From NCBI GenBank assembly GCA_026770025.1, contig JAMXDE010000007.1, positions 1,426,001 to 1,490,000 on the forward strand: 64,000 bases of DNA, in the 5' to 3' direction. The notes below the pieces were generated by a model. The model had not been told where the DNA came from. It saw only the letters and a program-made list of their open reading frames with translations, and made no database searches. The stretch is from Craspedostauros australis. Lineage: Eukaryota > Bacillariophyta > Bacillariophyceae > Mastogloiales > Achnanthaceae. Every line of letters begins with the position of its first letter. Position 1 is the first letter of the stretch. The translations under genes and the position numbers were made by a program. Of the stretch, positions 21,854 through 34,935 are shown piece by piece.

Positions 21854-22434
21854 GATTGATGGTTGGTGGTTGGTTGGTGGTTGATGCGATGGGTTTGACT
21901 GACGTTGGTCTCGGTTGGATTATTGATTATTGATTGTTGTAGTGTGTTAGGTTAGGTTGGATGGGGTTGAGTGGTGATAGACTTCCGATGGTTGAGATTG
22001 TGAGAAGAGTGGGTTGTATAATCCATCCGATTGATGTGTGGATGAATGGATGTATGGATGTATTATAGAATACCATGGAGCATGATACTCTAATCTGGCG
22101 TTTACTGCTCATTCGTACTCGTAGGTTGTTGGGAATGGTGCGCCGTATTGCACTCGATTGCACTCAATTGCATTGGATTGCAATGCATTGGGGTGTGCTG
22201 TGTTGTGTTGTGTTGCGCCATGCACAAGTGTACTCGTACCATCGTTCGTACTGCGTTGCCCAAGAGGAGGCGCTACAAGCGAACATCTTCATCGGCACTG
22301 AAAAGTGAGACTACTCTCTGTCCGCGTTCTCAATTTCTGTTCGATCTTGCTTGTTGGGACAGTCATAGGGAAGAGCCGCCTCCAACTTTATCCAAACTGC
22401 TTGATGACGAATGTCCAAGATCAAAGGAGTAGTG
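21854..22434. other. Upstream region of the secreted gene
   Basis: This holds the 5' flank of the minus-strand secreted gene, with GGTTGGT-type simple repeats just upstream of its start and a cluster of ATTGCA/TGCAAT-type repeats at about 22150-22195. No gene is recognised. Confidence 0.35.
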
Positions 22435-22438
22435 TTAT

Positions 22439-22596
22439 GACCCAGGTGAGCGAGTGGACCAACCTTTGGTAAAGTAGAGTGGCACTTTTTCTTCGATTTC
22501 AACACAACCAAGCATATAAACCAACTCATTATAGTCTCCATAGCAACAGGAAAATTACCCAGAGCCTTGAAGTCTGTAGTTTAGGTTTTATGGACC
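22439..22596 (+). repeat. Left terminal inverted repeat of the DNA transposon
   Basis: It is the reverse complement of 35549-35706 with about 11 mismatches. The outermost ~115 bases are the most alike (4 mismatches) and most differences lie at the inner end. It is flanked on the left by TTAT. Confidence 0.9.
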
Positions 22597-22722
22597 TGTC
22601 AATGTGCACATTTTTGGACTACTCCTAAACTGAGCGATAGACATCCGACAAGTTCGATCCAAAATAACGTGTTCGTGTTCTTGGTTTTGGCGAATTTGTT
22701 CACATTTTGAATTAATTAGTCC

Positions 22723-25472
22723 TTATTTTGTTCCTCCATTTTCGCCACCAGTCTGTCTCATCTTCGTGCGAATCGCATCCCTCACTTCTTGCGGGACCAT
22801 CTCTTCGTTCTCCGCGTGCCTCCTGGTGGTGTTGGCCTCACACCACATCCTATTCTCCCTTTCCTCTTCTTCCATCTCTTCCTCTTCTTGGCTCTTCTGC
22901 TTGTCTGATGGTTTCGTACCTGTTGGTTCCATAGCAGTTGCTGTTGCTGTTGCTGTTGGTGATGGTGGTGATGGTGATGATCCTGATGCCGTTTTTTTGG
23001 TGTTGTTGGTCGTACCTGCTGCCGTGGCTGTTTTCTTCGCGTCTCGTTGTGAGCTGTCGTACGCCGCGGTCAGGTGCGATTTCACGCGCATTGGACTTCC
23101 GTGCAATTGCGTGAACCAATCGGTCTCTGTTCCCTCCACCTCCATTAGTCGACGGTGCGCTTCGTGTTCTGTTGGTCGATTTTTCGGGTCGTTTTTGGCG
23201 GCCGTGCTCATTTCATCCAATTTCTGCAGTACGTACCGTGGTAACTCCGCGTTGCTGCGCGTTGTTTTCACTGCCCAGCCCTTCACCGCGAGTCGTGGGA
23301 TTTCGGCTTCCGCGGTCTGGTCTTTCAATTTTGCGGTGTGGTCGTGTGGTAGCTCTCCTTGCCCCATCTCCAATGCATCGCAAAACACGAGCGCCTTGCT
23401 CTCCACCGCGGTAGCACCCCACTTTCGCGTCTTCTTCTTCTTTGGTGATTCGGCGGTGAACGGTTCCTTTCCTGACATGTGCGTTGCGATCGTGCGGACA
23501 CCCAGCCGGTTGATTTCCCATCCCTCCCACTCCACACACGGGACAAGTACGTCATCTGTGATGCCAGATGCCGCCACCAAATTGGCCTCATCATCTCCGA
23601 ACTTGACCTCGTGCGTTTGGCGTACCTTTTGCCCTTTCGCACAGAAACGCTTCTTTGGCATGCCGGGGAAACTCAGGACATGCCCCTCGAGGCATTCTGC
23701 ATCCACCAAAACCGTGGTTGTTCCTGCGATGTTGCCAGCTTCCAATGCATCGAAAAGTTGGTGTTCCGTCTTGATGTCATTGTCCTCCAGCACGTACGCT
23801 CGCAACACAACAGTGATGTACGCAAAGTGCGTGTCAAGGCGACCTTTACCTGTTTGGGCTTCGGTGTAGATCCAGGCTGCAATCTTGGGGACATTTTGCG
23901 TTCCAAGGTTCTTGTTCAACACTGATGTGATCAGCGGGATGTGCTCGTGGCTCGCGAAACAAGACGCGTTATCGGATTGGATGACAATTTTGGTGACCGA
24001 TGGAAGCAGTTTTCTCACCTGTTGTTGCACAATTTCGAGAAGCCCGCCAACTTGGAGGGTGTCTTGAGTTGGCCTCCCCTTCACAATGATATTGATGAAG
24101 CGATAAGTGAATGTGTCATTGTGACATGTGATCACCATCGCACCCAACAGAGACATGCCCTTCTTGCCCCAGTATTCTTGTTGAGCTTCGCCTTGGCCAG
24201 TCGGAAGAATTTTCTGTTTGTGGTCCAGCACCACATGTGCGCGATTCTCTTGGTTGTTGATGTTTTTGAGGTACTGCTCAATTTGTCCGAATTGAACCTT
24301 GCTGTGCACTTTGTGTGCCATGTACCACAGTATTTCGTTGTTGAACCCCGGTGCGGCATTGAGCATCGACTCCAATTCTGTCGCGTGTTCCGCAAGGTGA
24401 TCTTCCATAAGCGATGTCACGAAAGGGACATATCGGTCGTCCACAAAATGCATCACCCCTGCACAACGGTTACATACTCCAGTGTGTTGTTTGTCTGTGG
24501 TGGTGCAAGGCTGTTCATTATTGTCAGTGGTGGTGTCATTGGCAGCAGCATGTGTCACACGAGTGATGTCAGGAATATCAATTGTGATGGTTGGAGTGTC
24601 GTTGGTGTCTGAAGGGATGTTGTTTGTTCGAGTGATCTTCTTCCTGAGCTTGTGCTTGTTGGTACGCGTTCTGGTTGATTGGGATTGTTTTGTCGTTGTC
24701 TTCTTCTGGTTGGGCGTGAGCGCGAATTGAGCTGAGTGCATTGGGTCATCACACTCCATCTGCATGTGAGAGGCAGTGAATTCCCATTTGACGAAGACAA
24801 CAAGAAGCTCCAATGAGTACAACAGAGACTCCGCTGTGCGCAGATGCCGGGAAATCACGTCATTCTCGTCCTCAGCGCCGTTTGTTGTGGGATACTTAGC
24901 CTTCAAAAGTGTGACGAGGCGCGAGATCGTGCGTTTGAGAGTTAGCATTGCCAACAAAAAGTGGCTTTCGAAGGAAGACAGCCCTGTGTTCACTTTGCCA
25001 CGTCGTGTTAGTAGCTTCGGCATCTCTTTGAATGCTGGTTCGCCTACTGGGTTGGTGGTGGTAGTCTTGTACATGTCGAATAGCGCCTTGATGCTTTTGC
25101 CTCCACGATCAAAGACCGGAACTTTCTCGAATACGACTCCTTCCCACTCAACTGCGTGGCACAAGCCAGCCTTGTACGTGGTCGTAGTGCAGAGAAACGA
25201 CACCATACCAGACAAAGCACATGCAGTCACACGGTATTGGAGAATTTTGGGCGGAATGGTTTCCCCATCACTCAACATGTCGTAGTAGCGCTGCAATGTC
25301 TTCTGTTGGCTTTTAGTGATGGTTTGTCGATTGCTATGTACATGCACGCGTTCTTCCTCCGGCAATCCATTGGCGTATCCAGTGAGAATATCTGTGCATG
25401 CTTTTGGAGATGCAGACTCTGCGAGAACGGCTCTCGCACAGAGGTGCATCAGTTTGCTCCCTCCAACACATA
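22723..25472 (-). pseudogene. Transposase of the DNA transposon, C-terminal portion
   Basis: This minus-strand open frame codes for roughly the last 915 residues of a transposase-like protein; its upstream part lies beyond the nested Copia element. Features in order: a helical region; a CNRCAG zinc-ligand pair; a probable RNase H-fold catalytic core with a strand TFTYRFINIIVKG; the acidic motif VIQSDNASCF (about 23955-23985); a helix-associated motif GKGRLDTHFAYI (about 23815-23855); and a Lys/Glu-rich tail. The spacing of SDNA...GKG-x-x-D-x-H-x-A resembles a group of eukaryotic DDE transposases that I recall from cnidarian and fish genomes. The catalytic assignment is inference. The open frame itself continues into the LTR sequence up to 25647, which is an insertion artefact. 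Confidence 0.7.
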
Positions 25473-25477
25473 TGCGG
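25473..25477. repeat. Target site duplication TGCGG, left
   Basis: TGCGG sits directly before the left LTR and recurs directly after the right LTR (34194-34198). This 5-bp duplication is typical of Copia integration. Confidence 0.9.
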
Positions 25478-26020
25478 AGTTGGGACAGACTAGCTCCGGG
25501 ACTGACTCGGGACTTGACTGTCCATTCCGCGTACACGGTATTCGGTACCCAAGACCGATACTGTGATGAAAGGCTACCACACACACGATGTGTAGTTGAA
25601 CTGCAATCCATGCGTTGCTCACCCTCCAGCTCATGCACCCCTGCCACCTGTCCAGCTCGTCACTCTGCCGAACATGCACCCATCTTGAAGCATATCCATG
25701 TGAATGGATCAGCTGCTGCTCTATGGGTGATGATACTGGAAGACTGTATGTGTGCAGGATCACCACGGCATGCTGCTGCGCAACAAAGAACGGCTGAAGT
25801 ACGACAGCACAAACCCCACCTTTTTACTCGATCGTCCTATCAATAGTTAGCTTAACACATAAAACAAGCAATCAGAAACAATCCTACCAGCTTACTTCCA
25901 AGTCTACTACAGTTACATCATCGTCTGATACAGCTTTGTTCTCAACATCAAACGGCGTCAAAACCGGTTGAAGGACAAACCATCCTCTTGACAACGTGCA
26001 AAAGACACGGAATACTAACT
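25478..26020 (+). repeat. 5' LTR of Copia A (543 bp)
   Basis: It appears identical to 33651-34193. It is followed directly by GGTAGCTGCGAG; together with the last T of the LTR this can pair with a tRNA 3' end in GCTACCA, a plausible initiator-Met primer site. Confidence 0.93.
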
Positions 26021-26374
26021 GGTAGCTGCGAGTGGTTCTCGCTTACATCCACCTTCCTCACTCTCAAAGAGACTTCCTCAAGCGCGCAGACCGCTGTGTC
26101 CAACGACACTGAGCCCAAAGGCTCCAAGCCTCTCAGGACCAACGATCCTGACTAGCAATCTATGAAGTTAGCCCAAAGGCAACTCATCAAATCAAGCCCT
26201 TGCTAAGCAAGCGCACCCACCAACACCTGCAAAACCAGGTGTACGTCTCAAGAGCACCCCTGCCAAGACCTCCGTGCACACCTTCGCCACCGAAGGGAGG
26301 AAGAGCAGCAAGGCCTGAGACAACCGTCGACACCAAGCGAAGCCCAACGACTTCGACACCTCCGCCGCCTCACC

Positions 26375-29300
26375 ATGAGCGTCCAAGGAGAAGACACGAG
26401 CATCAGCAGCGAAGAACGCAGGCTGGAGGCCTTCGTGGAGCGGCTTAACCAACAAGCCGCTCAAGCCCTTCGAGACCTCAACGAATCCCGAATCTCGCGA
26501 GGAGCTACACTCATCCCTGCTCAGCAAAGAGACCAAACGGCAGCCGGGCAAGGAGAGGGCGAAACCGCCCAAGACAACGATGGAGATGCCAACGACCAAC
26601 CGAACCCTGGTGAAACCGAGGGAACCGCAAGACGCGGAGGGAACGTAGGCAACCCAACCGAATCCACCGGGGGTGACTTCCCTTTTGCCGCCGACAAGGA
26701 CCCCATCGGACCCGAGACCACGTACGTGGCGTACGAAAGCGAAGACAAGCCAGAGAAACCCATCATGGGCGGCCTCACCAAGGCTGGTCGTCACTGGGTA
26801 CCATGGACGGGAGGGAAACCGAACGTCGAATGGACGGGCCTTGCGGAAGACGCAGCCACGTCCTACGACAGCTCCCAACAACAGCGCGTCCTCCACAACG
26901 GCTCGGACTCCAAGAACCAACCGGAGCGAGAGAAGGGCATCCGCCCACGCTTCCGAATCGGGGACAACCGCCAGCGCATGCTGCGCCTCCTCAAGGACCA
27001 CATGTCCACAGCAGGTCTCATCTCGATGACCTACATGAGGAGCAACGAACACCCCGATGAGATGGTGTGTGTCCTCGACGCCCCAGGCAGCACCACCATC
27101 AGCCAAGCCACTGACCACCATGACCTCTATCGCCACTTGTGGGATCGATACGACAAGCAGAACAACGCATCTGCCGCTCGATTCCTACGCGACAGCCTTG
27201 ACCCCGACCTCGAAGACCGCCTGATGAACCGCATCAAGCCGAAGTATCAACAAGACTTCAACATGATCTTCACTGAACTCATCAAGAGTATCACCTCGAG
27301 CTCGCTGGACAAGTACGCACGGCTCCAAGAGAAGGTCAGGAAGACCACGCCCCAGAAGTTCCAAGGAGAGAACATCCAAGCCATGGCTGACGCCCTTCGC
27401 ATCATGTGCAAGGAACTTCAAGACGCCGACCAGTTCGAGATTTCGCTTCTCCGTACCATGACAGACAACTTCTTCATGGCAGGAGGAAGAACCACGTCAG
27501 GAGAACGATACCGTCATCGAATCCTCAACATCAGCGATCGACTCAGACGACTGATCGAAGACAAGTCCCTCAAGACCTACGAGCGAGCGGAGCCTCACCT
27601 GCTCCGTGAGGACCTCACCTGGATGGACATCTGCAGCGTAGCTGAGAATGCCTATCTCGACGAGCTACAGGGAAACTCCTGGCACGCCAACAGGCACTCT
27701 CGTGATCGAAACACCCCTCGCATGCACGCAAACCACACCTCAACTACGAAGGAAGCCCGTCTTCTGGAACAGCACAGAGGAGGCAAGCGACAGGGTGCCA
27801 AGAACAAGTCAACCACGAAGAGAGCACAACCAAAGAAGGACCCCTGGATCACAACACCCCCAAGGAAGGGTGAGCCACAACAGAAGCTCATGAACGACAA
27901 GACCTTCCACTGGTGTGCGAAGTGCCGCCACTGGCGCATCTCCCACGGCACAGCTGGCCACATCGACGACTTCCAGCGAAAGCCCAAAAGCCCACAGCTC
28001 GAAATCGACCATGCTGCCTGGACCTGCCTGTCCGCGGAAGCACACGTGAGCGAACTTGCCTGGTGGACAGCCGTTTGGAAAGCCTTCACCTCCTTCGACA
28101 CCGTCAACATCTTGACCGGATCCTTCCTCGCCCTCTGTTCAGTGCAAATCGCCGTGCTCGGCATTGAGTGTGGCTGGTACGTGATGAGTACCATGATGTG
28201 GATGACAACAGCCATTGTGCTATTCGCCCTCCACGCCAGTGTTCCACGCCATTACCAACCCACTTCGGCCCGAACAAGCCATGCAACCAACGTCTGGAAG
28301 AAGAAACAACGAAAGCGTTTTAAAGCACACCAACGCTTCTACCACCATCCAGCCACGCCAGCAGACAGTCTGTACGACTCTGTGTTTGGCAACGACGACT
28401 TCAAACACTTCCTCCACGACAAACGCACCACCATCGCAAAATTCGACGCTCCACGTGCGAACCACCGAAACAAAACTCGACGGGTTCGCCGATGCAAAGG
28501 TACAAGCCAAAACTCCTGTCGCGCGAAGCATACGCCCAGTCCCGCTCGTCCACCCAACCAACGCTGCGAAGCACGATCAAGTGAACATGCAAACACCAAC
28601 GTATTTACCAATGCTTATTACACCCTCACGGCCATCTTCGGGTGTAAACACGCCTTCGCCGCGCCTCACAAGGTAGAGGAGGTCATCCCAAGCGGTGGCT
28701 CCTTCGATGTAGTGTGGGACACCGGTGCCTCCATCTGTGTCACCAATGACATGAACGATTTTGTGGGCCCCACCTCTGCACCAACAACACCGACCTTCCT
28801 TAACGGGTTCTTGCGTCGCACCAAAGTCAAGACGAAGGGTACAGTGGAGTGGTCGATCCTCGACACCAACGGCAAGCCACGATCCTTGCGTCTCCCGGCC
28901 TTCTACGTACCTGGATCATCCGTCAAACTCATCAGCACCACAAGCCTCCTTCATCAGTACAAAGGAGAGAACATCATCGTGGAAGCTACCAACATCAAGC
29001 TGAGCGGTATCCCAGGAAATGAAGAACGAGGATCCATCATCGCCCACAACCGGAAAACAAATCGTCTTCCCACATCACGTGCCTACCGCACAGGCGACCT
29101 CTCCGACGTGCCAGCCGCGCTCACAACAACCATCACTTCTGTGGCACAACACAACCAAAATCTGAGCCAACCACAGAAGGAACTCCTCAAGTGGCACTAC
29201 CAACTCGGGCACCTCTCCTTCCGACGCGTGCAATTTCTACTTCGATCAGGTGCACTCGTCAACACCGAGGCATCACGAAAAATGCAAACAGCAGCCGCCC

Positions 29301-32300
29301 GTGTGCAGGAGTGCCCGCTATGTGCGGCATGCCAATTCGGCAAACAACACCGCAGACCTACGCCAGGCACAACACAGCACGCAATACTGGACCGACAGGG
29401 TGTGATCAAAACTGATCATCTCTTCCCTGGCCAACAGGTCTCCGTGGATCACTTCGTGGGGCGCACGCTGGGCCGCCTGTTCACTGGAAGGGGCAAATCT
29501 GACGCCTCGGAAATGTACAAGGGCGGAGCGATGTTTGTGGACCATGCATCAGGGTACATTCACGTCGAACCTGTTGCGTCCCTCACCACTCATGCAACCC
29601 TCGAAGCCAAGACACGATTTGAGTCCATGTGCCGCGATGTGGGAGTGCCAGTGCGCTCCTATCTCTCGGATAATGCCACCACCTTCACATCTCCAGACTA
29701 CACCAAACACCTTGAGCGCTTCCATCAAGTGCATCGTTTCGCTGGAGTCGGTGCTCACCATCACAACGGAGTGGCTGAGCGGAGCATCCGTACCATCATT
29801 TCAATGGCACGCACAATGATGATGCATCAGAGCATTCACTGGCCGACAATGTTTGACGCACAGCATTGGCCCATGGCGGTCGTACATGCAGCGTACATTC
29901 ATAATCGGGTCCCCAACGCAGCCACCGGATTGACACCAATGGACATCCTGTCGCGTTCGCGCATTCCGTTGAAGCAACTCCACAACCTTCATGTGTGGGG
30001 CAGCCCAGTGTACGTGTTGAACAAAGCCCTTGGCGATGGCCGCAAGATCCCACGATGGGAACCACGCGGAGAACGGTATGTCAACATGGGCCTCTCCACC
30101 CGCCACGCATCAACAGTCCCCCTGGTGTTGTCACCACGGACAGGATCGATCACCCCGCAATTTCACGTCGTTTTTGACGATTGGTTCGCAACCATCGCAA
30201 CCAACCCAAGCGACCTTCCCGACTACAACACTAGCGAGTGGACCCACATGTTCGGCGATACAACCTACCAGATTCCTTTCGACGACGAAGACATCATCGC
30301 CATGGAAGAAAGAGACATCGAACGTGAAGACGCAAACGATCATCGACGGTTTCACTCAATCAACGATGTGCCGATGCCACCGCCGTCATCAGGCGCGCAA
30401 CAAGCACCCACGCGAACTCCGATCGACACGGATCCACCAGCTCACATTTTGAGGCAGCCATCGGAACCGGAAGTGAACAACGACGCAACACCGATCGATC
30501 AAGTGCAACCACCTCAACCAACCTCCCAACCAGCGGATACTGTTGAAGACCACACACGCACACCACCAGAGCCACCAACAGAGGGAGGCGAGGAGCCGAA
30601 AGAACGTGTCGTCACAACTTCGCCAAACCTGTTACCATCAACAGAGGGAGCGACAAACGACGACGAAAGTGGTGTCATGCCGATCTCAAGTGATTCCCCT
30701 CCAGCTTCGCCACCTCGTGAACCCATCCACGCGCCAACGAAAAGAGACAAGGCCAAACCAACAAGGCCGCCTCCGCTTCGCCGCTCGGAGCGTATCAACA
30801 AGCGAGAGCCAAGAGAACGCAAAACCGTCGAGCGGCTCACCTACGATAAGTTAGGGGGCAAAGTCGTGTGGGCAGATGACGACACGCTACCCATCGAAGC
30901 TAGCGCCAACGTGACAACTCAACACACAGGTAACCCCAGCAAGACCCAAGCGGTACAGAGCATGAAGAAGGTCCTACAGGAGTGCCGCCAGTCACTAATG
31001 GAGTTCACAGAGCACCCTGACGACCAGGTAACACAAAAAGCCAAGGTCCTGGTCCGTGACGCGGAATCCATGCTCCGAAATTTGAAGACCATCGATACCA
31101 AAGAGCTACAAAAGGACGAACGGCGTTGGGCGCAGGGCGACCTCGAGATGGAACGGATGCTACGTGCAAGACAGCTCGAGATCCGGGCCGAGATGCGCAG
31201 GGAACAAGAGGAGGCAGCGGCCGATGAAGCAACATCGCCGCATGAACACCACATCCTCATGATGAGCAACCAATCCGGCTCGTCCTCAGAGGATGACGAC
31301 TCATTCCCCGGTCACCCCATGGACCCCATCGACATCGGTCACCTGTGGCCACACCACGTCAACATCACTCGGCACATCCGCCACTACTTTGACCATGTGG
31401 TGCAGTTCCGATTCCCGACGGAGGCCGCAAGGAGCCAGTGCATCTACTACGCCATCCGTAGGTTCGTTGACGCCGTCGACGAAATGCTCGAAACAGGTGA
31501 GTATCACCTCCCCGTCTCGTACTTCGGATTCATACCACGAATACAAGGTCAACGGTATACCCTGGAACGAGCCATCGCGGCCATGGAGAACGGTCTACGA
31601 CCACCGGACGAAGACGAACGGGTACAGGATTTCATGCGACGAGCAGGCTTCGCATGGCATCTCATCACGCATGACGAGCGATTTGAGATCGGAGTACTTT
31701 ACCTGCACATCCAACTTGGAGTCGCACCCGAGGTACCACCAACAATCATGGCCCCACCGAGCGAATTCGAACCGGCCGAACAGCACGCTTCGGCATCAAC
31801 TCACTACGCCCACCAACCACCGCAGCATGACGATGAAACCGACGAACACTACGCGATGGCAGCAGCGGTCGAGCACGACGACAACGACAACCACAGTGCC
31901 CTCATCACATACGACCTGCTCAGCTTCTTCACCAGCGGCGGTGACCTCGATATCGCAGATCGTCACTACAGCTACAAGGCATCAAAAGCTGACCCTGACA
32001 CTCTTTCCTTCAACGAGGCCATGAATGACGACAACAAAAGCGAATGGATGGCCGCCGCGCACAAGGAAATTCACGACCTCACCAACAAAGGAACGTGGAT
32101 TGAGGTGCCGAAATCCTCCACCACCGATCGCATCTTCCCGGGCACATGGGTATTCCGACGCAAGCGAATGCCCGACGGGACGGTCAAGAAGTAAAAAGGC
32201 CGATGGTGCTGCAGAGGCGATATGATGACCGAAACGGAAGCAACCTACGCTCCGGTTGTCGCATGGTCATCTGTTCGCGTCTTTCTCATCCTTTCCATTT

Positions 32301-33568
32301 TGCTCCGCTGGGTTACGACATCGATCGATTTTTCGAACGCGTTCGTCCAAGCCGACATCCACCGACCTGTCTACTTACACCTCCCTCGCGGCTTTCGATC
32401 AACGAATGGACCTGACACATGCCTCAAGCTGATTAAAAGCCTTTACGGTCTCACTATAGCTCCCAAGCTATGGTATCAGCATCTCGTGCGCGCCCTCCTT
32501 GCGGAAGGGTTTCACGCGTGTGATCAAGAGAAGTGCCTGTTCATGTGCGACGGCATGATGATCGTTCTCTACGTGGACGACGCTGGCATCGCTTCGCGTA
32601 CGGAAGAAGAGGCAGACGCATTCATCGAGTCCATGCGCAAACGCGGATTTGATCTCACACGCGAGGGCACGTTCACGGAGTTCCTGGGAATATCACTGCA
32701 CCGAGACCCCAAAAACAACACCATCCACCTCAAGCAGACCGGGTTAATCAACAAGATCATCGAGGCCACCGGTATGCAGCACTGCAAACCAAATGTGACA
32801 CCGACAACACAACTCGCCCTCGGCGCCTCAACCGACCAACCGCCAATGAAGGAAGCATGGAACTACCGCTCCATCGTCGGCATGCTGCTCTACCTAACTA
32901 CGAACACACGCCCCGACTTGGCCTTCGCCGTCTCTCAAGTGGCCCGATTCAGCAACGATCCTCGCCAACCGCACGCAAAGGCTATCAAGATGATCGTGCG
33001 ATACCTCCGCCACACCAACACCATGGGCACCATCGTACGACCAACGGGCCAACTCAACCTGGAATGCTACGTCGATGCCGATTTTGCTGGTCTGTACAAG
33101 CGCGAGTCCGACGATTCCCCCAACGCAGTACGCTCACGTACCGGCTACGTCATCATCCTCGGTGGCTGCCCGCTCGTGTGGAAATCGAAGCTGCAGATGG
33201 AGATCGCCTTATCGACGATGGAGTCGGAATACGCCGCGCTGTCTCTTGCCATGCGCGCCCTCATCCCCATGCAACAACTCATCAACGAAGTGAATGCATC
33301 AATACACCTCAACCAACCACTGCAAACCAACATCCAATGCACCGTTTTTGAAGACAACGAGGCGTGCATCTCACTGGCAACAAACCACAAGGTCACGGCG
33401 CGAACCAAACACTTTCTCACCAAATGGCACTTCTTCTGGCACTGGGTCAAGGAAGGCTTCATCCGAATCCTACACGTACCGCCACCACATCAGGTCGCTG
33501 ACATCTTCACCAAGGGCCTTGCGCGGGATGCATTCGAGCACCTGCGACGAATGCTCATGGGATGGTGA
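26375..33568 (+). pseudogene. Copia A internal coding region: gag-protease-integrase-RT-RNase H
   Basis: Reading along the element: a hydrophilic gag (about 26.4-28.0 kb) with a CAKCRHW...H zinc-like motif; a stretch with two strongly hydrophobic segments (about 28.09-28.25 kb), which is unusual; an aspartic protease with VVWDTGAS (about 28.71 kb); the pre-integrase WHYQLGHLS motif (29.19 kb); an integrase core with its D, D and E residues (29.4-29.8 kb). Next come a long Pro/Ser/Thr-rich linker with a charged coiled coil and an extra globular-looking part (about 30.9-31.75 kb), an RT with LYVDDAG (32.57 kb), and an RNase H with YVDADFAG and STMESEYAAL (33.07-33.24 kb). The coding region has about one break and is otherwise well preserved, in keeping with the identical LTRs. 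Confidence 0.93.
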
Positions 33569-33637
33569 TGGCACCACAAATTGTGAACTGTTGATCGAAC
33601 GATGGAGGTTTTTACACCGGGGACATGCTTCGCACTA

Positions 33638-33650
33638 CGCCGAGAGGGAG
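33638..33650 (+). other. Polypurine tract of Copia A
   Basis: A purine-rich run GAGAGGGAG lies directly before the 3' LTR, where plus-strand priming is expected. Confidence 0.65.
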
Positions 33651-34193
33651 AGTTGGGACAGACTAGCTCCGGGACTGACTCGGGACTTGACTGTCCATTC
33701 CGCGTACACGGTATTCGGTACCCAAGACCGATACTGTGATGAAAGGCTACCACACACACGATGTGTAGTTGAACTGCAATCCATGCGTTGCTCACCCTCC
33801 AGCTCATGCACCCCTGCCACCTGTCCAGCTCGTCACTCTGCCGAACATGCACCCATCTTGAAGCATATCCATGTGAATGGATCAGCTGCTGCTCTATGGG
33901 TGATGATACTGGAAGACTGTATGTGTGCAGGATCACCACGGCATGCTGCTGCGCAACAAAGAACGGCTGAAGTACGACAGCACAAACCCCACCTTTTTAC
34001 TCGATCGTCCTATCAATAGTTAGCTTAACACATAAAACAAGCAATCAGAAACAATCCTACCAGCTTACTTCCAAGTCTACTACAGTTACATCATCGTCTG
34101 ATACAGCTTTGTTCTCAACATCAAACGGCGTCAAAACCGGTTGAAGGACAAACCATCCTCTTGACAACGTGCAAAAGACACGGAATACTAACT
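33651..34193 (+). repeat. 3' LTR of Copia A (543 bp)
   Basis: It appears identical to 25478-26020. It is followed by the TGCGG target duplication at 34194-34198. Confidence 0.93.
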
Positions 34194-34198
34194 TGCGG

Positions 34199-34935
34199 TA
34201 CAAATTTGGTGCAAGTGTCAGTGGTGGCAGTGCTTGCCCTGCCTGGACAAATTGCACCACCTCATGCATCTGGCCAGTTGGTGTCGCTTCTTTTGGGAGC
34301 AACACATCCCAGAGCGCAGAAGCAATTGGCGCCCACATCCGTTTGATGTTGCACCAGACTTGCTTGTTGTGGGATCCACCAAGTGTGAATCCCGTCTTCG
34401 GCATGGAGTTGAACACTTTTGGAGGTAGCCCAGACTTAACCAACCCTGCAACGCGGACCAACGCATCGCGACGCCATCCTCTCACCGTTTTCTGGATGAG
34501 TCTGTTACGGCCTGTTCGCTTCTTCCTGCGATCACGGCCATCCACGTAGTCGTCGTCGCTGTCAACATCAACTTGCTTGGAAGCGCCTCCAGCGACAGCG
34601 TTTGCGTGTCGTGCAGTGCTTGCGCGGGTAGTTGGTTTGGCAGGAGACTCAACAGGAGGTGGCACGTTCACACGGATGTCTACCACTGTGATAGCACCGA
34701 CACCTTGTCCAACCGTACGCAGTGTGACCGTTGGTGTATCAAAGATGACACCAGCCGCACTGGACAGGCGCACGTCAACGCGCAAGTTAGCGGCATCGAC
34801 ATGCGCCAAAGTTGGAACAAGGTTGCTGTCCACTGGAAGCATCGGCTTCACCTCGATCGCGTGAATGATGTCGGTGGGCTTCCGCAATCCAGTAGACAGC
34901 TTGTCAGGCAACAGCTGCTCACGAGTAGGTGCCAA
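34199..34935 (-). pseudogene. Transposase of the DNA transposon, N-terminal portion
   Basis: About 245 residues from an ATG at 34935 up to the Copia insertion point form the amino-terminal part of the transposase. Visible features are a basic patch DRRKKRTGRNRLIQKTVRGW after an acidic run (VDSDDDYVDG), probably DNA binding or nuclear targeting, and a Trp/Pro-containing segment that continues into the insertion site. A further ATG at 35045 opens a coding-like stretch (MSSIPAKATIKGENPSPRKK) in another frame, so the real start is uncertain: an intron or a frameshift may lie between. No domain is recognised in this part. Confidence 0.6.

Larger units (their letters stand above)
25478..34193 (+). 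mobile_element. Young Copia-type LTR retrotransposon (Copia A) inside the DNA transposon
   Basis: The element is 8716 bp with two 543-bp LTRs that look identical by eye, bounded by a perfect 5-bp TGCGG duplication. Identical LTRs mean a very recent insertion. The order of parts is gag, protease, integrase, reverse transcriptase, RNase H, which defines Copia (Ty1) type; diatom Copia lineages (CoDi) are the natural comparison. The LTRs begin AGTTGG and end CTAACT rather than TG...CA. The coding region looks nearly whole, with about one break. Confidence 0.95.
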
